Notes: generated by a model not told the origin, from the sequence alone. A stretch of DNA of 64,000 nucleotides from Pannonibacter phragmitetus DSM 14782 (GCF_000382365.1 NZ_KB908231.1:1-64000); one strand, 5' to 3'. Shown: positions 7,692-17,496, counted from the stretch's first letter. Numbers and translations: made by a program.

Positions 7692-9677
7692 TCAGCTTTC
7701 CGCCGTTCCCCGCGCCTTGCGGGTGGCCTCGAGGGCTTTTTGCAGGTAGGCGTCGCGGTCGTAGACATCGCCGAAATAGCCGATGCTGCCATCCGTCTGC
7801 GGCCAGGCGGTGAAATAGGCGATATAGACCGGGATGTTCCCGGCAACGTCTTCCGAGTTGTTCTTGCCCGTGGCAATGCGGCTGGCCACATGCGCCTCGG
7901 TCTTGCCCAGCACGGCGGCGGCCATGGCGCGCGGGTCGGCAAGGCGCACGCAGCCGTGGCTGAAGGCGCGCATATCCTTCTTGAACAGCGAGCGCGACGG
8001 CGTGTCATGCATATAGATGGCGTGCTTGTTGGGGAAGAGGATCTTCAGCTCGCCAAGCGCATTGTCATCGCCCGGGCGCTGTCGCACGTTGACCCGCATC
8101 TTGCCGGTCGCCACCGCATGCCAGTCGACACTGGCCGAGGAAACCGGTTTGCCCGCCACCGTCGTCACTTCATATCCGGCCTTGTCGAGCCATGCCGGAT
8201 CCTGCTGCAGCTTCGACAGCTTCTCATTGACAATGATCGAATAGGGCACGCCCCAATAGGGGTTGTATTCCACCGTCTCGATGGTGTCGTAGAAGAAGTT
8301 GGTCTGGTTCGACTTCTTGCCGATGACCGCGCGCATTTCCAGCGGCGCCTTGCCCGGCTCGAAATAGGCAACCGTGAAGGCCGGCTGGTTGATGAAGACG
8401 CGGCGCTCGCCAAGATTCTCCGGCAGCCAGCGCATCCGCTCCAGCGCCAGTTCCACCTTGGCGATCTTCGAGGCATTGCTTTCCCCCGTCAGCGCCTGGA
8501 TCGTGCCCGCCCCGACCACGCCATCGGCATTGAGCCCGGCTTCGGCCTGATAGGCCTTGACCAGATCTTCGATGGCATCGCTGTAAAGCTCCTCACCCAT
8601 ATAGGTGTCGAGCAGATCCTTGTGCGCCTCCAGCAGCGCCGCAGAGCCGCGCAGGCGGATGGCGGCGACCACATTCTTCACCTCGGGGCTGGACTTGCCC
8701 GGCTTCAGCAGGGTGCCGGCCGCAATCACCACCTGCGGGGTATCGGAGGTCTCGCGCTTCAACCGCGCCAGCTCTTCCACCAGCGCGGTGAACTGGGGCG
8801 ATGCCAGCTGGCGCGAGCGCAGGTACTGTCCCGCATCGGCTGCAGCCGCCAGCCCTTTCGCCTCGGCCGTCAGGTCCACCTTGTGGCGCGGCAGGTCGTG
8901 ATAGCCGGAGATGCGGTTCGGATCGACCCGGCCACGGCGCGCGTCCAGCACATAGGTCAGCGCCGCGATGGAGGCCTTCACCTCAAAATCCACCAGAGCC
9001 GCATCGCGGGCGGCCGGCTCAAGGCCGGTGAGCGCAGGCGCCTCGACCCGGTAATCGGCCGGATCCAGCCCGAAATCCCCTGCCCGCTCCAGCTCGGATT
9101 TCAGCGCGGCGAACCGGGCACCGGGCGCGCCATTTTCGACCCAGACGAAACGCGGCTCCTGCGCATAGAACGCTTCGACCGCCTTGGCCACTTCCGGCAA
9201 GGCCTTGAAGCTGAGCGCGGCAAAGGCCGGGCGCGCAGCGTCAAATGCCAGAGCCGCCGCGTGCCCGGCGGGCGAATCTATGCTGCCGGTCTGGTCAGCC
9301 GCAGCTTGAGGTGCAACGGCCTGAGCGGACACAGGCAGAACTGCGCCAGTCCCGCCGGACGCGGCACCACCTGGCGTTTGCCCTGCGGCGGGCTGCGGGC
9401 TTGCCGCCAGCGCCTTCAGAGAAAAAGCCGCCAGCTGATCGGCCTTGTAGGTGTAATATTTCGGAGCTGAGACCTTGTTGGCAGCGATCACGGCCTTGTC
9501 CAGCACGGGCGCCGGTGCCGGCAGAACAGGCTGCGGCTCTTCCACAGGGCGCCCGCCGAAAATCCGGTCCAGAAATGCAGCGGCCGGCTGAACGCTGGCG
9601 GTCAGCGTGAGAGAAGCTATGGCAGCGCTTGCCAGGAGTGTGGAGAGGAAACGTGCGGGCTGCAGCGTATGACGCAT
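7692..9677 (-). CDS. L,D-transpeptidase (YcbB/LdtD-type)
   Basis: Periplasmic enzyme that makes 3-3 cross-links in peptidoglycan or attaches proteins to it; 661 residues from ATG 9677. I chose this start because a signal peptide (RFLSTLLASAAIASLTLTA...AAA) begins right there; the open frame extends upstream to a GTG at 9722. After a Pro/Ala-rich linker come the YcbB scaffold region, a PG_binding_1 motif (LVKAYQAEAGLNADGVVG) and the YkuD catalytic domain with FSHGCVRLADP, in which the Cys is the nucleophile and His/Arg complete the site. The gene stands alone between a small ORF and ssb. The opposite strand has a 598-codon open frame, which is a shadow. Confidence 0.9.
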   Translation of the reverse strand: MRHTLQPARFLSTLLASAAIASLTLTASVQPAAAFLDRIFGGRPVEEPQPVLPAPAPVLDKAVIAANKVSAPKYYTYKADQLAAFSLKALAASPQPAAGQTPGGAASGGTGAVLPVSAQAVAPQAAADQTGSIDSPAGHAAALAFDAARPAFAALSFKALPEVAKAVEAFYAQEPRFVWVENGAPGARFAALKSELERAGDFGLDPADYRVEAPALTGLEPAARDAALVDFEVKASIAALTYVLDARRGRVDPNRISGYHDLPRHKVDLTAEAKGLAAAADAGQYLRSRQLASPQFTALVEELARLKRETSDTPQVVIAAGTLLKPGKSSPEVKNVVAAIRLRGSAALLEAHKDLLDTYMGEELYSDAIEDLVKAYQAEAGLNADGVVGAGTIQALTGESNASKIAKVELALERMRWLPENLGERRVFINQPAFTVAYFEPGKAPLEMRAVIGKKSNQTNFFYDTIETVEYNPYWGVPYSIIVNEKLSKLQQDPAWLDKAGYEVTTVAGKPVSSASVDWHAVATGKMRVNVRQRPGDDNALGELKILFPNKHAIYMHDTPSRSLFKKDMRAFSHGCVRLADPRAMAAAVLGKTEAHVASRIATGKNNSEDVAGNIPVYIAYFTAWPQTDGSIGYFGDVYDRDAYLQKALEATRKARGTAES

Positions 9678-10034
9678 GGTCTCAAAAGGCCTCAAGCTCG
9701 AAATCAGATGAGGACCGGCCACTCGCCCCCGGGGCCAATCCGCTCAATGATGCCGGGGCAGTCCGCAAAGCCTCGCAGGTTCGGGATTTTGCCGCTGTGA
9801 CCGGTGTCACAGGAACGGCGGACCGGCATATTGGGCACGGTTTCCGAACGTTCAGACCCTGCAGACTGTTCCGCTGGCAGAGCGCAAAGCTACCCTGCCA
9901 GCAGCAACCAGATGGTTAATGAAACCCAACCTTCACAACAGTTTGAAGCGGATGCCCGGCCTTCGCGCGACCCTGCATTGCTCTGCAAGGGCTGCCATCA
10001 GGCCCGGCCATCTGCAGGTTTCCGCGAGGCTCCG
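9678..10034. other. Intergenic between L,D-transpeptidase and ssb
   Basis: Both flanking genes are on the minus strand, so this holds the end of the ssb transcript and the promoter of the transpeptidase gene. No clear terminator, promoter or further ORF was recognised. Confidence 0.4.
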
Positions 10035-10619
10035 TCAGAACGGGATCTCGTCGTCCATGCCGCCGCCATAGCCGCCGCCTGCACCACCGGAGCCGCCAGA
10101 GCCACCGCCATAACCGCCGCTGCCACTGGAGCCGCCACCGTAACCGCCGCCGCTGCCAGAACCACTGCCATAGCCGCCGCCACCGCCGCCGCTGGAGCCA
10201 CCATCATAGCCACCGCCTGAGCCATAATCCGGCAGTGCGCCACCACCGCCGCCACCGCCGCCTTCGCCGCGCCCGTCCAGCATGGTCAGTGCCGAGTTGA
10301 AGCCCTGCAGCACCACTTCAGTGGAGAAGCGCTCCTGACCGCTCTGGTCCTGCCATTTGCGGGTCTGCAGCTGCCCCTCGATGTAAACCTTCGCGCCCTT
10401 GCGAAGATATTGCTCGGCGATCTTGCAAAGGCCTTCATTGAAGATCACCACCCGGTGCCATTCGGTGCGCTCGCGCCGCTCGCCCGACCCGCGGTCCCGC
10501 CACGTCTCGGACGTGGCGATGCGCAAATTGGCGATGGGACGGCCATCCTGCGTGCGGCGGATCTCGGGATCCGCACCCAGATTGCCAACCAGAATGACCT
10601 TGTTCACGCTACCCGCCAT
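10035..10619 (-). CDS. ssb: Single-stranded DNA-binding protein
   Basis: SSB coats single-stranded DNA in replication, repair and recombination. The protein has 194 residues from ATG 10619, preceded by AGGAG; the frame continues upstream to 10733 but homology starts with [18 protein letters not shown]. Residues 1-110 are the OB fold. The linker is an extreme Gly/Ser/Tyr-rich stretch, and the C-terminus is the conserved acidic tip DDEIPF that recruits partner proteins. Divergent from uvrA across a region with two SOS boxes, as in many Proteobacteria. The repetitive linker DNA explains an alanine-rich shadow frame on the other strand. Confidence 0.97.
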   Translation of the reverse strand: MAGSVNKVILVGNLGADPEIRRTQDGRPIANLRIATSETWRDRGSGERRERTEWHRVVIFNEGLCKIAEQYLRKGAKVYIEGQLQTRKWQDQSGQERFSTEVVLQGFNSALTMLDGRGEGGGGGGGGALPDYGSGGGYDGGSSGGGGGGYGSGSGSGGGYGGGSSGSGGYGGGSGGSGGAGGGYGGGMDDEIPF

Positions 10620-10899
10620 ACCAGTGGCTCCTGCTTTTGTCTGTCGTTTGTCGTCCAATCCCGGCACGGGCACAGCCCAAGGCCGGCGCCGCCCTGCGCC
10701 TGTCCGCTGCTCACAAGAACAGCCTGGAAACACGCCCCTTCCGGCCCGGAAGCCAGATCAGGCGCCCTCCTGGACGGCAGCAGAAACCGGTTGATGGGGC
10801 GACCCTAACGCCTCTTCGCCCCTCATGCGAACCATTCCGCCCGGCTGCGCCGCGTTGTCCACAAACCTGGCCGCTTTCAAGCCGCTGCAGGCATAGATT

Positions 10900-10914
10900 G
10901 TTCTTTTTTTGTTC
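10900..10914 (+). promoter_or_regulatory. LexA SOS box 1 (GTTC-N7-GTTC)
   Basis: GTTC, seven Ts, GTTC matches exactly the direct-repeat SOS operator established for alphaproteobacterial LexA (GTTC-N7-GTTC). It lies about 280 bases upstream of ssb and 455 upstream of uvrA, in their shared intergenic region. Confidence 0.75.
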
Positions 10915-11020
10915 CTATGGTCAAGAGCCATTTTCCTGCTTTCGCATCAAAGACCCGCCACAGCCGGAAAAGAGGCACAACAGCAGTTTTTCACGGAGAT
11001 GCGGCTTGCTTCGCAGTTTT

Positions 11021-11035
11021 GTTCCTGTTACGTTC
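11021..11035 (+). promoter_or_regulatory. LexA SOS box 2 (GTTC-N7-GTTC)
   Basis: GTTCCTGTTACGTTC is a second exact match to the alphaproteobacterial SOS operator, 121 bases from the first. Its position upstream of the uvrA side suggests LexA control of uvrA transcription. Confidence 0.8.
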
Positions 11036-11131
11036 ACACTCCGAAATGTGATCCGGAAGACCCGCAAAAAACGTAGGCCAGGCCGCAGACTGTAAGAGGC
11101 TTGTCTTGAACATGCGAAGGAAGGACCGCAG

Positions 11132-11221
11132 ATGATACAGACGGAACATTCCGGGCAGACGGGTCCGTCCCTGCCGGTCAAGCATGAACCATCGCCGCAG
11201 CTCAGGCGTTTCTCAGGCTGA
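11132..11221 (+). CDS. Possible 29-residue leader or small protein upstream of uvrA
   Basis: An ATG at 11132 follows a strong GGAAGGA six bases upstream and opens a 29-codon frame beginning MIQTEHSGQTG and ending RRFSG. It lies between SOS box 2 and uvrA, so it would be on the SOS-induced transcript. No family is recognised. Length and composition give little support beyond the good ribosome-binding site. Confidence 0.3.
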   Translation: MIQTEHSGQTGPSLPVKHEPSPQLRRFSG

Positions 11222-11368
11222 CTTTTCACGAGCCCTCAACCGCGCCTGACCGGAACAGGCCAGGACATTCTCATCCGCACAGCATTTTGCCAGTTGAGGC
11301 CTGTTGTGCGGCGCTTATAACTGCTGCCAGTTTTCATGCCCGCGCCGGGCAAGTTCAGGACGATACCG

Positions 11369-14353
11369 ATGGCCAAGGATGCCGCCGCCGAACCGCAGAG
11401 CAAGGAACAGGGATCTGCCCTGACGGGCCTCAGCCGTGACAAGATGATTTCCATCCGCGGCGCGCGCGAGCACAACCTCAAGAACGTTGATCTGGACCTG
11501 CCGCGCGACAAGCTGATCGTGATGACGGGCCTGTCCGGTTCGGGCAAGTCGTCTCTCGCCTTCGACACGATCTATGCGGAAGGCCAGCGCCGCTATGTCG
11601 AAAGCCTCTCGGCCTATGCACGCCAGTTTCTGGAGATGATGCAGAAGCCGGATGTGGACCAGATCGACGGCCTGTCTCCCGCCATCTCGATCGAACAGAA
11701 AACCACCTCGCGCAACCCGCGCTCGACGGTGGGCACGGTCACCGAGATCTATGACTACATGCGTCTGCTGTTTGCGCGCGTGGGCACCCCCTACTCGCCA
11801 GCGACGGGCTTGCCAATCGAGAGCCAGACCGTCAGCCAGATGGTCGACAGGGTCATGTCGCTGGAGGAAGGCACCCGGCTTTATCTGCTGGCTCCGGTGG
11901 TGCGCGGGCGCAAGGGCGAATACCGCAAGGAACTGGCCGAGCTGATGAAAAAGGGCTTCCAGCGGGTCAAGATCAACGGCGAGTTTCATGAGATTTCCGA
12001 GGCCCCTGCCCTCGACAAGAAGTTCAAGCATGACATCGATGTGGTGGTGGACCGCATCGTCGTGCGTGAGGACATTGCAGGCCGTCTTGCCGATTCCTTC
12101 GAAACGGCGTTGAAGCTGGCCGATGGCATTGCCATTGCCGAGTTTGCGGACAAGCCGCTGGAAATCGCCACCGGCAAGGATGCGGTGCTGCAGAACCGCA
12201 ATGAAACCCATGAGCGGATCATCTTTTCGGAGAAATTCGCCTGCCCGGTGTCCGGCTTCACCATCCCCGAGATCGAGCCCCGCCTCTTCTCCTTCAACAA
12301 CCCCTTCGGCGCTTGCCCGTCCTGTGATGGCCTCGGCACAACGCTGGCCTTCGAGGCGGACCTGGTGGTGCCCGACCAGAGCCTGTCACTGCGCGAGGGC
12401 GCGGTGCTGCCCTGGGCCAAGACCGGTTCGACCTCGCCCTATTATGCCCAGACGCTGGAAGCCATCTGCCGGCATTTCAAGGTGTCCATGGCAACGCCCT
12501 GGCGCGAGCTGCCGGATGACGTGCGCCATGCGGTGCTGTATGGCACCGGCAAGACCGAGCTTGAGTTCGTCTATGACGACGGTGTGCGCAGCTACCGCGC
12601 AAAGAAGACCTTCGAAGGCGTTCTGGGCAATATCGAGCGGCGCTGGCGCGAAACGGATTCGGCCTGGGTCCGTGAAGAGCTGGAGCGTTTCCAGTCAAAC
12701 CACCCCTGCCCGGCCTGTAACGGCTACCGCCTGAAGCCCGAGGCCCTTGCCGTCAGGATTGGCGGCAAGCACATCGGCCACGCGGCGGACATGTCGATCC
12801 GCGATGCCGGGGCCTGGTTCAACGGGCTGGATGAGGCGCTGAACGGCAAGCAGCAGGAAATTGCCGCAAGGATTCTCAAGGAAATCCGCGAGCGGCTGAA
12901 ATTCCTCAATGATGTGGGGCTGGAGTATCTGTCGCTGTCACGCAATTCCGGCACGCTGTCGGGCGGCGAAAGCCAGCGGATCCGTCTCGCCTCACAGATC
13001 GGCTCCGGCCTGACGGGCGTTCTTTATGTACTGGACGAGCCGTCGATCGGCCTGCATCAGCGCGACAATGCAAGGCTTCTCGACACGCTGCGCCACCTGC
13101 GCGATCTCGGCAACACCGTGATCGTCGTGGAGCATGACGAGGATGCAGTGCTGACGGCCGATTATGTGGTGGATGTGGGCCCGGGCGCTGGCGTCCATGG
13201 CGGCCAAATCGTCTCCAAGGGCACGCCGGCGCAGATCATGGCAGACCCGAACTCGCTCACTGGACAATATCTGAGCGGAACGCGCGGCATCGCCTTGCCC
13301 GCAGAGCGGCGCAAGATCAACAAGAAGCGGCAGATCAAGGTCATCGGCGCGCGCGGCAACAATCTGAAGAATGTCACGGCGGAGATTCCGCTTGGCACCT
13401 TTACCTGCATCACCGGCGTCTCGGGGGGCGGCAAGTCCACTTTCCTCATCGACACCCTGTTCCGGTCGGCCGCGCGGCGGCTCAACGGCGCACGCGAGAA
13501 CCCTGCCCCGCATGACCGGATCGAGGGGCTGGAGCATCTCGACAAGGTGATCGACATCGACCAGTCACCCATCGGCCGGACACCGCGCTCGAATCCTGCG
13601 ACCTACACGGGAGCCTTCACGCCGATTCGTGAATGGTTCGCCAGCATGCCGGAATCAAAGGCGCGCGGCTATCAGCCCGGACGCTTCTCCTTCAACGTCA
13701 AGGGCGGCCGCTGCGAAGCCTGCCAGGGCGATGGCGTCATCAAGATCGAGATGCACTTCCTGCCGGACATCTATGTCACCTGCGACGTCTGCAAGGGCAA
13801 GCGCTACAACCGCGAGACTCTCGAGGTGCAGTTCAAGGGCAAGTCGATCGCCGACGTGCTCGACATGACCGTTGAAGAGGCGGCAGGCTTCTTCTCGGCC
13901 GTTCCGGCGGTGCGGGAAAAGATGGAAACCCTGGCACAGGTGGGCCTTGGCTATATCAAGGTGGGCCAGCAGGCGACGACGCTCTCTGGCGGTGAGGCAC
14001 AGCGTGTGAAGCTCGCCAAGGAACTGTCACGCCGGTCCACCGGCCGCACACTCTATATCCTCGACGAGCCAACGACCGGCCTGCATTTCCACGATGTTGC
14101 CAAGCTGCTGGAGGTGCTGCACGAGCTGGTCGAGCAGGGCAATTCGGTGCTGGTGATCGAGCATAATCTCGAGGTCATCAAGACAGCGGACTGGCTGATC
14201 GACTTTGGCCCCGAGGGCGGTGATGGCGGCGGCACGGTGGTGGCCGAAGGCCGTCCGGAGGATGTTGCCGCGAATCCCGCAAGCCATACCGGGCAGTTCC
14301 TCAAGGAGCTGCTGGAGCGCCGCCCGCAAAAGCGGACCGCCGCCGCCGAGTGA
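11369..14353 (+). CDS. uvrA: Excinuclease ABC subunit A
   Basis: UvrA is the damage-sensing ATPase of nucleotide excision repair. The protein has 994 residues from ATG 11369, preceded by AGGAC; an in-frame ATG at 11336 has no ribosome-binding site. Two ABC ATPase modules are visible: Walker [11 protein letters not shown] near the start and [10 protein letters not shown] in the second half, with signature loops LSGGESQRI and LSGGEAQRV. Zinc-binding CxxC pairs include CPSC, CPAC, CEAC and CDVC. The C-terminal domain carries the [14 protein letters not shown] motif. Upstream SOS boxes fit LexA control, and ssb is divergent. Confidence 0.97.
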   Translation: MAKDAAAEPQSKEQGSALTGLSRDKMISIRGAREHNLKNVDLDLPRDKLIVMTGLSGSGKSSLAFDTIYAEGQRRYVESLSAYARQFLEMMQKPDVDQIDGLSPAISIEQKTTSRNPRSTVGTVTEIYDYMRLLFARVGTPYSPATGLPIESQTVSQMVDRVMSLEEGTRLYLLAPVVRGRKGEYRKELAELMKKGFQRVKINGEFHEISEAPALDKKFKHDIDVVVDRIVVREDIAGRLADSFETALKLADGIAIAEFADKPLEIATGKDAVLQNRNETHERIIFSEKFACPVSGFTIPEIEPRLFSFNNPFGACPSCDGLGTTLAFEADLVVPDQSLSLREGAVLPWAKTGSTSPYYAQTLEAICRHFKVSMATPWRELPDDVRHAVLYGTGKTELEFVYDDGVRSYRAKKTFEGVLGNIERRWRETDSAWVREELERFQSNHPCPACNGYRLKPEALAVRIGGKHIGHAADMSIRDAGAWFNGLDEALNGKQQEIAARILKEIRERLKFLNDVGLEYLSLSRNSGTLSGGESQRIRLASQIGSGLTGVLYVLDEPSIGLHQRDNARLLDTLRHLRDLGNTVIVVEHDEDAVLTADYVVDVGPGAGVHGGQIVSKGTPAQIMADPNSLTGQYLSGTRGIALPAERRKINKKRQIKVIGARGNNLKNVTAEIPLGTFTCITGVSGGGKSTFLIDTLFRSAARRLNGARENPAPHDRIEGLEHLDKVIDIDQSPIGRTPRSNPATYTGAFTPIREWFASMPESKARGYQPGRFSFNVKGGRCEACQGDGVIKIEMHFLPDIYVTCDVCKGKRYNRETLEVQFKGKSIADVLDMTVEEAAGFFSAVPAVREKMETLAQVGLGYIKVGQQATTLSGGEAQRVKLAKELSRRSTGRTLYILDEPTTGLHFHDVAKLLEVLHELVEQGNSVLVIEHNLEVIKTADWLIDFGPEGGDGGGTVVAEGRPEDVAANPASHTGQFLKELLERRPQKRTAAAE

Positions 14354-14710
14354 CAAAGAAGGGGCCGCTCTGAACGGGAGCCCCGCCCTCTCCGGGAGCA
14401 GACGCGGGTGCTGAGGAAGCATAGACGCGCTACATATCCGCCGCCTTGGGCGATGTGGAGATTGAAGGCCAGTTTGCTGCGGGAGCTGCCCGGCGGGCTG
14501 GCATGGCCTGCGGTATGGACGTGAGGCCTGCCGGGTGCTGTCTTCAGCAGTTTCCGGCATATCTTCCGCGAGCAAGCGGGCTGACCCGCGGGCCGAAGCG
14601 GCGGTCCGGGGGAGCTGGAAAGCTGCAGATCCCTGACGGGACGCAGGTGCCCGTATCATGTCTATTGAGGGCCACGGGTTCCCGGCCCCGGCCTTGCTGC
14701 TGGCCCATCA

Positions 14711-14812
14711 TACCAAGGCTTTCGATGCTGACGCATCATGCTTGAACATGTTTAAACGCCGCACCGGCTTGTACCGCCCTGAAAATGCTCAAGCGCCGCA
14801 CGGGCTTATACC
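14711..14812. repeat. Dispersed intergenic repeat, copies 2 and 3
   Basis: Two adjacent units related to the repeat at 7588-7655. One reads CAAGGCTTTCGATGCTGACG and continues to CGCCGCACCGGCTTGTACC. The next contains TGCTCAAGCGCCGCACGGGC. The second unit runs directly into the left arm of the hairpin at 14803-14853. Confidence 0.55.
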
Positions 14813-14853
14813 AATGCTCGATGCGTCAAGCTCACCGAGCATTGGTATAAGCC
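14803..14853. repeat. Perfect 18-bp inverted repeat
   Basis: GGCTTATACCAATGCTCG (14803-14820) is followed by a 15-base spacer and its exact reverse complement (14836-14853). The arm overlaps the dispersed repeat core, so this may be two facing copies of that repeat. There is no T-run, so it is not a typical terminator. Confidence 0.75.
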
Positions 14854-15488
14854 GGGACAACAGAATGCGGGGAAGTGCCCTCATCAGGAGGATGGGTGGC
14901 AATAGGGATAAGGCACAGTCCCGCTGCAGGGATCGCAAGGTGCAGAGGCTGCAGGCTGGGCAAGGCGGAGACAATACAGGGCCCGCTTTGCCGTGTTTCG
15001 CACCTGACAGGCAAGGTGCAGCAGCTATCCGCCCCAGCCTCTTCCTGAAACACGGCTGTTCTGTCTCAAATCAGCTTTGACCTTCCGCAAGGCAGAGGTG
15101 GATCCCTTGTGGCAGCTTCCAAAGTATGGCTCACGCCATGCACCCGGCGTATGTGACATGCGCGAATCCGGCTTTCGCTGCATTGCAATACAAGTCTTGC
15201 GGCAGCACGCAATCGGGACACAACCGGAAGCCTCCTGCGCATTTCCTGCTGCAGCGCGAATTTCTGCGATTTTATCGGTTTAAATGCCCTTCATCACACC
15301 TGATGACCGCTCATCATCGTTTGTTTTTCCGCTTTGCATAATTCGCATGACTGACATGCCAAACTTCCACTTCTCGCAAATGCGAAAACGGACTATCTCT
15401 TGGACATCGGAACGGCGCTGCACCGCACAATGGCCAAACCGGCCGCGGGCCGACAGCTGACGCTCCAGACGGTTCAAGGAACACGAAA

Positions 15489-15638
15489 ATGATCGACACT
15501 GTTGTTCGCAAGTACAATTCCTGGGTCAACTACCGCCGCACGGTGGACGAGCTGTCCCGTCTGTCCAATCGCGAACTCAGCGACCTGGGCATTGGCCGCG
15601 GCGATATCCGTTTCATCGCACGCCGCGCCAGCATGTAA
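15489..15638 (+). CDS. DUF1127 small protein, copy 1
   Basis: A 49-residue protein (MIDTVVRKYNSW..., ending FIARRASM) with the DUF1127 core ELSRLSNRELSDLGIGRGDI. AAGGA precedes the ATG. DUF1127 proteins are small arginine-rich proteins; in Rhodobacter sphaeroides one (CcaF1) is an RNA-binding protein whose 3' UTR gives rise to the CcsR ('cuckoo') sRNAs. The same arrangement is seen here, with three CCUCCUCCC hairpins directly downstream. A paralogue of identical length lies 500 bases further on. Confidence 0.9.
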   Translation: MIDTVVRKYNSWVNYRRTVDELSRLSNRELSDLGIGRGDIRFIARRASM

Positions 15639-15649
15639 TCGAGATCGCG

Positions 15650-15772
15650 GTCACGGGCTCTCCTCCTCCCAAGCCTTGTGACTGTGTGCCGGCGGGGTTC
15701 TTCTCCTCCCAAACCCTGCCTGCTGAAACAGCGCCCGCCAGTACCTCCTCCCACTGGCGGGCGTTCGTTTGT
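15650..15772 (+). ncRNA. Cuckoo (CcsR-type) sRNA array 1
   Basis: Three consecutive hairpins show a CUYCCUCCC-type anti-Shine-Dalgarno motif in the loop. Hairpin 1 spans 15650-15682 (loop CTCCTCCTCCCA). Hairpin 2 spans 15691-15720 (9-bp stem, loop with TTCTCCTCCC). Hairpin 3 spans 15732-15763 (perfect 11-bp stem CGCCCGCCAGT, loop ACCTCCTCCC) and is followed by TTCGTTTGT, so it doubles as the terminator. In Rhodobacter such RNAs are processed from the mRNA of the upstream DUF1127 gene under stress and affect C1 metabolism and oxidative stress resistance. Family assignment rests on motif, structure and context. Confidence 0.85.
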
Positions 15773-16143
15773 CTGATGTTCGATACGTCTTTCAAATCAA
15801 ATCGTTAGATCTGATGTCAGGCTGCCGCAGATTTGCCGGCGGCCTTTTTGCTGTCCACTCAGCTCCTCCCTCCGCTCACCGCTACCCCCTTCCGGCGAAG
15901 CAACTCTACGGCAGGTGCGCAACCCTGATTCCACCCCGCGGCGGAGGGCGCCGCCACAATCCGGCCATATGCCCTTCACCTGTGCAGATGCACATTAATC
16001 ATGCATTGCATTGCCTGCAGGGCAGGCATGTGGAAGCCCCCATAGCTGAAGCCTGCGAACAAGCCTAGATAAGCGTCACAAGATGCAACGCCAACAAGAG
16101 CGCTGCCACAGTTTCAAAGACAAAGCAAAGAACGGATAAAATC

Positions 16144-16293
16144 ATGCTGCACGACATCGTCTCCAAGTATCGCTCGTGGAAGAAGTACCGCGCCACCTAT
16201 GAAGAGCTGGCCCGCATGTCCTCGCGTGAGCTGAGCGACATCGGCATCTCCCGCGCAGACATCGCCTCCGTCGCCCGCGGGGCCATGCGCTAA
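16144..16293 (+). CDS. DUF1127 small protein, copy 2
   Basis: A second 49-residue DUF1127 protein (MLHDIVSKYRSW..., ending ASVARGAMR) with core ELARMSSRELSDIGISRADI. It aligns along its full length with the protein at 15489-15638, so the pair looks like a tandem duplication that includes the downstream hairpins. ACGGA lies upstream of the ATG. The gap between the two units (15773-16143) should hold a separate promoter; none could be assigned with confidence. Confidence 0.9.
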   Translation: MLHDIVSKYRSWKKYRATYEELARMSSRELSDIGISRADIASVARGAMR

Positions 16294-16428
16294 GACGCAG
16301 CCCCGGCCTGTTTTCGCTGCTCTGCAGCATAAGCAGGCCAGCCATGCAGAATTGTGCATGGCAGTATCGCCAGACCCGCGGTACAACATACTCAACAACG
16401 GGGCGCCAAGCGGTGCCTCAGTTCTCCC

Positions 16429-16550
16429 GGGCCAAAGGACTCCTCCTCCCACCTGCGGTCCGGAACAAGCCGGTTCTCCTCCTCCCGAACCGGCTCTGGA
16501 AAGAGCGCTCGCCGAACTCCTCCTCCCATCGGCGAGCGCTTTTCTCGTTT
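16429..16550 (+). ncRNA. Cuckoo (CcsR-type) sRNA array 2
   Basis: Three hairpins with the loop motif follow the second DUF1127 gene. Hairpin 1 spans 16429-16461 (imperfect stem, loop ACTCCTCCTCCCA). Hairpin 2 spans 16468-16495 (perfect 9-bp stem AGCCGGTTC, loop TCCTCCTCCC). Hairpin 3 spans 16504-16540 (perfect 12-bp stem AGCGCTCGCCGA, loop ACTCCTCCTCCCA), followed by TTTCTCGTTTT and thus an intrinsic terminator. Stems differ in sequence from array 1 while loops are conserved, the expected signature of structured RNA. Confidence 0.85.
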
Positions 16551-16576
16551 TAAGCCCCCTTCCTTCGGAATTTTCG

Positions 16577-17227
16577 TCACCAGGCACCTGCTGCGCCAAA
16601 CCAGCTTTCGAGCGGCTGCACCACAGGCGGTTTCGCATTGGCACGCACCCAGCTGTCGATGGCATAGGCCTGACCGCCCGCGCTTTCCCGCAGAACCGCC
16701 GTGGCATGCGGATAGCGCCCGTCCAGCAGGAAGCCGCGCGCCACGGGCGACGCAACGCGGTGGTGGCGCAACAGCCCCGCACGCTCTGCATAAAGAAGCA
16801 GGCTGGTGGTGTTGCTGGCCTCGTCGATACAGTCCATCTGACCCGGCACACCGGCATTGCGCATGTCGAGGCCGCCAATATCCGGCGCAGTTCCAAGCGC
16901 TGCCGTCACGCGCGCCTCCTGCCACTGCACGGCCCGGGACACGGCCCTGCGCTCTGCCGCAGGTGATTCCTTGCCTGAGGCGAGAATCGATGCAAGCTTC
17001 CGCCTGTCCGCGCTGGAAAAATCCACCGGCGCCTTATAGGTGCAGCCGAAGCCGTGACAGATGTAGAGCCTATCCGCCTTGGGCAGCAGCGCTTTGCGGT
17101 CGCGGTACCAGATCTCCGGCCCCAGTTCAGCCTGCGCCGCGCAGCCCGCCAGTACTGTGGCTGCCAGCAGCATCTGAAGGGCGCGTCCTGCCTTGCTGAT
17201 GTGCAGGTAGTCTGCCTTGGTCTGCAT
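16577..17227 (-). CDS. Hypothetical lipoprotein
   Basis: A 216-residue protein from ATG 17227, preceded by GAAGGCGG; the frame extends upstream but only this start gives a signal sequence. The lipobox LAGC indicates a lipid-anchored protein. The mature part has a YICHGFGCTYK segment with two cysteines and a later DCIDEASNTTSLLLY segment. It resembles uncharacterised rhizobial lipoproteins, and no function can be assigned. It is convergent with the cuckoo RNA array, whose terminator lies 27 bases from its stop. Confidence 0.7.
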   Translation of the reverse strand: MQTKADYLHISKAGRALQMLLAATVLAGCAAQAELGPEIWYRDRKALLPKADRLYICHGFGCTYKAPVDFSSADRRKLASILASGKESPAAERRAVSRAVQWQEARVTAALGTAPDIGGLDMRNAGVPGQMDCIDEASNTTSLLLYAERAGLLRHHRVASPVARGFLLDGRYPHATAVLRESAGGQAYAIDSWVRANAKPPVVQPLESWFGAAGAW

Positions 17228-17496
17228 GTGCCGCCTTCGCTTTATGCCGGAGCGCTGCCCGTCCGCGCCAGTCTCCGGACCTCTCTCTGCCCAGCCTACG
17301 GCAAATGCACCTGTCCAGCCAAACGCCAGACCGCCCCGGCTCAGGTTCAACGGCGGCTTTCCGTTGCATCGCCCGGGTCATGCGGGTATCAGGGGCTTGA
17401 GATGCAGGACCGCAGCGCGGACTGGCGCCGCAGGACCGGCCGCCGGGACATATGTCCGGTCCAGCCCCTTTTCAGCACAAGCACAGGCAGAGCCAC

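Larger units (their letters stand above)
14354..15488. other. Gene-poor region with repeats
   Basis: More than 1.1 kb without a credible gene; the open frames here have no family resemblance and unlike codon use. It holds two or three copies of a dispersed repeat (14711-14812), a perfect 18-bp hairpin (14803-14853), and presumably the promoter of the first DUF1127 gene, for which no consensus could be assigned with confidence. Confidence 0.5.

Noticed and set aside
7674-9470. 598-codon plus-strand open frame opposite the L,D-transpeptidase
   Set aside because: It is antisense to a gene with clear catalytic motifs; long antisense frames are expected in GC-rich DNA with strong third-position bias.
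9998-10262. Repetitive GCC/CCG stretch that could look like a CRISPR or coding repeat
   Set aside because: It is the DNA for the Gly/Ser/Tyr-rich linker of SSB; units are short, imperfect and in frame with ssb.
14446-14745. 99-codon ORF after uvrA
   Set aside because: Cys/Pro/Arg-rich composition unlike a real protein, and it runs through a dispersed repeat.
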